Program-made: the position numbers and the translations under genes
Shown here: positions 6,949 through 10,267 of the stretch, piece by piece
Layout: each line of letters starts with the position of its first letter
Position numbering within the stretch: the first letter of the stretch is position 1
Source of the DNA: Mucidula mucida
Taxonomy: Eukaryota > Basidiomycota > Agaricomycetes > Agaricales > Physalacriaceae
Length of the DNA stretch: 10,267 bases
Reading direction: 5' to 3'
Assembly: GCA_015501055.1 (NCBI GenBank)
Contig: JADNYV010001037.1
Location: 1 to 10,267 of the forward strand
The notes under the pieces: model-generated
Told to the model about the DNA's origin: nothing
Database searches by the model: none
The model's input: only the letters and a program-made list of their open reading frames with translations

Positions 6949-6970
6949 GCAAGGCTAAGGGAATGTTAGC

Positions 6971-7195
6971 GGCCTTTCTGGCAACTCGCCGGTTCAATCA
7001 CCGTTCAACGAAGTCGTAAAAAATCAAACTTACTGGATAGTGACTGCCAAGTTGCCTGTTCATGCACAAGTTGATGCTCGGCGGTGGTATCTAGTACATT
7101 CAGCAAAAGACAACATCTTACCGTCAATCAAGGAAGGCACTGCCGCTGCCACTGGTCGGCTCACGTTTCAGTCTAGATCAGTGTCGGCGGCATCG
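6971..7195. other. no recognisable gene
   Basis: I see nothing assignable here. A GGTTCAATC segment near 6991-6999 resembles a tRNA B box but does not fold into a T-arm, and the plus-strand ORF crossing this stretch has no recognisable motif. Confidence 0.4.
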
Positions 7196-7262
7196 ACAAG
7201 AGATACATACACGATGAAGGGGTGGTCATGCAGAGGAGACGGGGACGGCGGCGGCAAGATGA
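7196..7262 (+). repeat. diverged direct repeat, copy 1
   Basis: It begins ACAAGAGATACATACACGAT and, after a spacer, contains TGGTCATG and GGAGACGGGGAC, then an AAGATGA end. The same blocks recur in the same order at 7330-7422. The first 24 bases differ at one position between copies. Confidence 0.75.
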
Positions 7263-7329
7263 CCTCTGGCCATATATCGGACATGGCACCAAAAGACTGT
7301 AGTTTAGTGTCAGCAGGATAACACAAAAA

Positions 7330-7422
7330 ACAAGAGATACATACACAATGAAGCTGCACTATACAATGGTCATGACCACTGCACGTCACTGGAGGAGACG
7401 GGAACAGTGACGGCGAGATGAG
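7330..7422 (+). repeat. diverged direct repeat, copy 2
   Basis: It begins ACAAGAGATACATACACAAT and contains TGGTCATG, then GGAGGAGACGGGAAC and GCGAGATGA. It is longer than copy 1 because of inserted bases between the blocks. A weaker third trace (AACAAGATACACGGATGAA) lies near 7520-7538. Neither copy sits in a recognisable gene. Confidence 0.75.
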
Positions 7423-7998
7423 CTGCCATAAACTCTTCATTGCAACACCGTGTAACTCAGTGCGGCGAGGAGGACGATCACCACCAAGTACTGGCAGCAC
7501 GACAACATGGTGGAGAGAAACAAGATACACGGATGAACGAGGAAACATTTATATATCTCCTCGGCTAATCCTCCTCCGTTTGTTGATCGGACAAGCATCT
7601 CCAACTAATTTGACGGAGTGATCTTGCCGGGAATCTTTGAGTTTTTGCTAAACACACATTTCGAGAGCGTAGTTTGCAAGCTCTAGATACATATACACCT
7701 CGCTGTATTCGCAGCCCAGAAACAGAGAAAAGACGAGATCCGTGGCGCGCAATATTCAGAAGTTTCAGGGTTGATATGGGCGCCACATTCCCTGATTCGA
7801 CACGAGAAAGAGAATCACAATCCTGTATCACACGGAGGACGATTTCAGCTCAAAAAGCGACCACAGGCTCAGCCACGAAAGAAATTGTATTGCATTGTAC
7901 ACAAAGCTTCCCCGAATCTACGGCCAGGGAATCCGAGAAACGGAGCTTGGCAGCGATTCAGTGAATTGATCGAAAAGTGGAAGAATATTTGTACCTAC
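7423..7998. other. no recognisable gene
   Basis: Overlapping ORFs exist on both strands, including a plus-strand open stretch from about 7687 to 8127 and a minus-strand one from 7831 to 7565. None shows a recognisable domain and they contradict each other. Codon-level evidence for either strand is lacking. Confidence 0.35.
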
Positions 7999-8142
7999 CG
8001 TAGCCGAGAGCCGCGCGGCCTTCAGAATCCAGTCACGGTCCTTCACCTGGTTCCTGCTTCCCATGCCGCTCGCCAGCATCCACTCGCCGCCACTGTTTCT
8101 CTCAAAATGCACGAATCGGAAAGGTAAGCTGGCCGCCTTCAT
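7999..8142 (-). other. possible minus-strand exon, unknown product
   Basis: From ATG at 8142 the minus strand reads MKAASLPFRFVHFERNSGGE, then WMLASGMGSRNQVKDRDWIL and KAARLSAT, ending at a GTAGGT donor (7998). The composition looks protein-like, but the downstream exon could not be placed. A competing plus-strand ORF with its own GTAAGC...TTCACAG intron (from about 8122) overlaps it. I do not recognise either. Confidence 0.2.
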
Positions 8143-8160
8143 TATCTGCGTACGGTTCAC

Positions 8161-8624
8161 AGTGCCAAAGTCTGGATTTTGTCAATTTTCAGCTCATCAA
8201 CAAACACAGCATGAGAGTTCAGAGAGGCACAGAGTCGGGATTGAAGAGTTTTGACGTCCAGAGCAAGTGCATGGTGCGTCACAGTCCATTCCGTTGACAA
8301 AAAGCTCAGAAAACGCCGTCAAGGTTAAAGTTCATCGCGTCGCAGGTAGGTTTGCCACCGCATTTCGCGTCAATAAGCTCACAGAGTTGACAGTGCGCAG
8401 TTCAGAGACAAAGACGTGACAGAGAGCTCGACGAAAGAACGGAGGTTGTGGTTGAAGGCTGAGCACCACGTCGATCACAGCGAACCCCCAATGCGGAAGT
8501 TCAACCTTGCACAGGAACCACGATGGGCTTCAACTCATTTCGACGCGGTAGCGACCTTGAGCGACGGCAAATTCGACTTTCTTCTCCGGACTTTGACGCC
8601 ATAACAAAGTGCGAGGACTGTTGA
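8161..8624. other. no recognisable gene
   Basis: A plus-strand open stretch (8416-8604) starts at GTG rather than ATG and has no recognisable motif. A GTAGGT...CTCACAG segment at 8346-8384 is intron-like but only 39 bases. Nothing firm can be annotated. Confidence 0.35.
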
Positions 8625-8647
8625 CAGCATGGTACGTTTCTTTCGCG
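8625..8647 (+). repeat. copy 2 of a dispersed 22/23-bp repeat
   Basis: It matches 2471-2492 except for one extra G. Here the repeat spans an ATG followed directly by a GTACGT donor, so it covers a possible start codon and exon-intron boundary. Confidence 0.7.
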
Positions 8648-8843
8648 CTTGATGAAGTATCCGGGTCTGACTAGTATTTTGACTACATAGTTTGTCTCGC
8701 TACTCCTGAGTTTTCGTCATCTCGATTCATCCAGAAATGAGGTCGAGACGTGGCCGGACTCGCTGCCACCTAGAGGCCTTGGACCTGAAAATCTCAATCT
8801 GTCTACCGCATCGACGGACATGCTTACGAGTCCAAGGAGCTGA
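8629..8843 (+). CDS. possible two-exon small ORF, unknown product
   Basis: ATG 8629-8631 is followed at once by a good intron (8632-8690: GTACGT, TCTGACTAG branch region, ACTACATAG). The second exon adds 50 codons to TGA at 8841-8843, beginning FVSLLLSFRHLDSSRNEVET and ending STDMLTSPRS. A one-codon first exon is unusual but known in fungi. After the stop, another frame stays open (ELTFASRDAPLSNRLFQYVD, 8835 onward), so the original product may have been longer and this a frame-broken remnant. No family recognised. Confidence 0.25.
8632..8690 (+). other. probable spliceosomal intron, 59 bp
   Basis: GTACGT donor, CTGACTAG branch region and CTACATAG acceptor, with size and signals like the ADA2 introns. 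The exon assignment on either side is uncertain. Confidence 0.55.
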
Positions 8844-9359
8844 CTTTCGCCTCCCGAGACGCCCCACTTTCGAACCGCCTCTTTCAGTACGTGGACTCCA
8901 GCTACAACGTAATGTGGCCTCGCTGCCCGGGCTTTCTTCTTCTGCAAAAGGTGAAAGAAATATGTTCGTTTTCGAGAGCAGTTCTGATGAAATTACAAAA
9001 GCATGCGATAGCAATCTATTTTAAACGCTGCATTCTGACCTTCCCTCGACTTGGCTACGCCGCCGCTACTTGTCTCTCGTGAGGCCAGGACGAATTTCGC
9101 CTGCGCCACTTTCCAGAAATGGACGACGTCTCCATTGCTTTCGGATAATCGCGCCTTGAGACGAGAAGCTCTTGATAGCCTTGAGTACGTCGCTGCGCCG
9201 CTTCTACATTTTGCCAGGACGGCGCGACGGACGTGAACATGTAGCCGCTGCTTTCAAATTCCACTAACCGGATAATCCACGCCGTTGATTGAGATCTGGA
9301 TCTCACCTTTGTCGGCGGTAATTCCGAGTTTGGTCCATCAACGGCGAACTCATTTTCTG
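8844..9359. other. fragments of open frames, no recognisable gene
   Basis: Open stretches change frame and strand. The plus-strand frame with SNRLFQYVDSSYNVMWPRC continues to about 9082. A minus-strand stretch near 9330-9255 reads GEIQISINGVDYPVSGI before a stop. These look like scraps of coding sequence rather than an intact gene, and no family can be named. Confidence 0.3.
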
Positions 9360-9413
9360 GTATGTGCCGTATTCTGCGTAACTTTGTAGACTAATAACTC
9401 ATCTCGAGCTCAG
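9360..9413 (+). other. probable spliceosomal intron, 54 bp
   Basis: GTATGT donor, a GACTAATAAC branch site and a GAGCTCAG acceptor. In one frame the flanking sequence stays open across the junction (about 57 codons, ending HNSSSEQRLFAAAGFSLLL then stop near 9484), but no ATG precedes it. Confidence 0.5.
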
Positions 9414-9419
9414 CATAAC

Positions 9420-9469
9420 AGCAGCAGTGAGCAGCGGCTATTCGCCGCTGCGGGCTTCTCACTGCTGCT
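9420..9469. repeat. long imperfect hairpin, 19 paired bases
   Basis: AGCAGCAGTGAG (9420-9431) pairs with CTCACTGCTGCT (9458-9469), and CAGCGGC (9432-9438) pairs with GCCGCTG (9444-9450) around a five-base TATTC loop. A single seven-base bulge (CGGGCTT, 9451-9457) lies on the 3' side. It starts seven bases after a probable splice acceptor. It may be a structured RNA element or simply a palindrome. Confidence 0.9.
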
Positions 9470-9484
9470 TGGCCAACGGCATTG

Positions 9485-9973
9485 ACGGATAACTGCGCCA
9501 CGCTTGACTTAACCTTGAATATGACAGAACTCGGCGGATACGCAGACTTGTGCTGGCTACTGGAACTTTGGTCTCTGTTTCTCCCTCTCGTCCGGGGAGA
9601 ATGTTCAATTTGGGATCAACAAGGTTCGTGTCTCCGCATTAATTTGATCAGCTTCTTGTCTAATTTCTGCATAGCTCATACGGTTCCGTGACGCCGCCAC
9701 CGTCTCGTGTCGTATATACACGGAGGTGCGCGGTGTTAGCCTGACTCGGGTATGTGAGTAGGGCATATTTGATGTAGGTTAGCGTAGAATTCGCAACGTT
9801 TCATCTGCCTGTCGTAAATTACACCGCCGAAATAAATGAACAAATTTCCACAATCTTTTCACCCGTCCGAACATGAACAAAGCCCAAGTGTACTTTACGA
9901 TGTCAATCAAAAATATATCTCGAGCTAGTGACTCAGTGGAGAGGGTAATACTGGCTGAAATGTACGACAAGTC
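9485..9973. other. no recognisable gene
   Basis: A plus ORF at 9482-9691 starts with TTG. A 63-codon minus ORF (9779-9970) has a hydrophobic stretch but no motif and no splice support. Nothing firm can be annotated. Confidence 0.35.
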
Positions 9974-10267
9974 ATGGTACAGTTTCCTACTAATACGTGG
10001 TATTCACCCAAAGTCGGAGAAACTCACCGACTAACCGTTAGACCATATGTTGACGTTAACAACGGACTGACTACTGCCGAAAGGTCAAATGTCAGTCATG
10101 CAAGAACGTTCTCCAGGAGCAGCCCAGAAACCACAAGGATCGATGATATGAACCCTGAAGATAATGTCCGTGGTGTCTCCAGGAGATATTGTGTCTGTCC
10201 ACGGAGTATTTCCTCCACAGGACCGACGGGTATACCGAACTGGGTCAACGTCCCAGCAGTCCCATGA
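9974..10267 (+). CDS. hypothetical ORF ending at the window edge
   Basis: ATG 9974 opens 97 codons (MVQFPTNTWYSPKVGETHRL...) closed by TGA on the last three bases. No domain, signal peptide or membrane segment is apparent, and the composition is polar with many Ser, Thr and Arg. An opposite-strand frame over the same bases is also open (TQFGIPVGPVEEILRGQTQY...) and looks equally protein-like, so the coding strand is not settled. A GTGAGT...GTATTAG segment on the minus strand (about 10025-9986) could be an intron of such a gene. Confidence 0.2.
   Translation: MVQFPTNTWYSPKVGETHRLTVRPYVDVNNGLTTAERSNVSHARTFSRSSPETTRIDDMNPEDNVRGVSRRYCVCPRSISSTGPTGIPNWVNVPAVP

Noticed and set aside
6373..6969. 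ORFs of 97-198 codons across the minisatellite on both strands
   Set aside because: The 27-base unit keeps all frames open as nine-residue repeats; neither strand has a motif, and the minus strand here covers the ADA2 N-terminal remnant.
6923..7005. possible tRNA gene or tRNA-derived element (TGGCAGTGGG and GGTTCAATC as A and B boxes)
   Set aside because: The spacing is too long without an intron and the bases flanking the B box do not form a five-pair T-stem; no acceptor stem is visible.
1..10267. transposon, CRISPR array, prophage or defence system
   Set aside because: No transposase or reverse transcriptase motif, no long terminal or terminal inverted repeats, and no regularly spaced repeats with unique spacers were found; the sequence is eukaryotic in style.

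Overview
The window looks like nuclear DNA of a filamentous fungus, most likely an Agaricomycete-type basidiomycete. The reasons are short GT-AG introns (about 45-65 bp) with CTNAC-like branch sites, mixed base composition near 50% GC, a TATA-like box followed by a CT-rich leader, and no bacterial-style operons or Shine-Dalgarno sites. The one confidently recognised gene is ADA2, a subunit of the SAGA/ADA histone acetyltransferase module, and its deduced protein resembles basidiomycete Ada2.

Layout. Positions 1-1026 hold a broken, unrecognised plus-strand gene remnant: several open stretches in shifting frames, then two exons joined by good introns, ending in TGA at 1024-1026. Positions 1090-1210 look like a promoter: an AATAAAAGG box, then a pyrimidine-rich tract with a (CT)15 microsatellite. 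Positions 1361-3390 contain a chain of plausible plus-strand introns with very short coding stretches between them, including an exon that begins with a duplicated heptad. I could not assemble one convincing protein there. Positions 3368-3949 hold an intact small ORF with a C-terminal membrane-like segment and a polyadenylation signal just after its stop. Positions 3961-4705 are the convergent intergenic space.

Positions 4706-6560 (minus) hold ADA2. Five introns can be placed, and the Ada2 central region and C-terminal SWIRM domain are very well kept. The reading frame is broken twice by single-base indels (about 6225-6228 and 5147), and the N-terminal ZZ and SANT domains are reduced to fragments. 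It is best called a pseudogene, or a real gene with two consensus errors and a truncated front end. A 27-bp minisatellite (6647-6760) abuts the eroded 5' end.

Positions 6800-10267 contain no recognisable gene. They hold two hairpins, a diverged direct duplication, isolated good introns, a possible two-exon 51-codon ORF at 8629-8843, and an unrecognised 97-codon ORF ending on the last base of the window.

The genes do not form a pathway. The main biological message is a gene-poor stretch made of decaying genes, with ADA2 as the clearest case. I found no evidence for a new defence, transposon or biosynthetic system.
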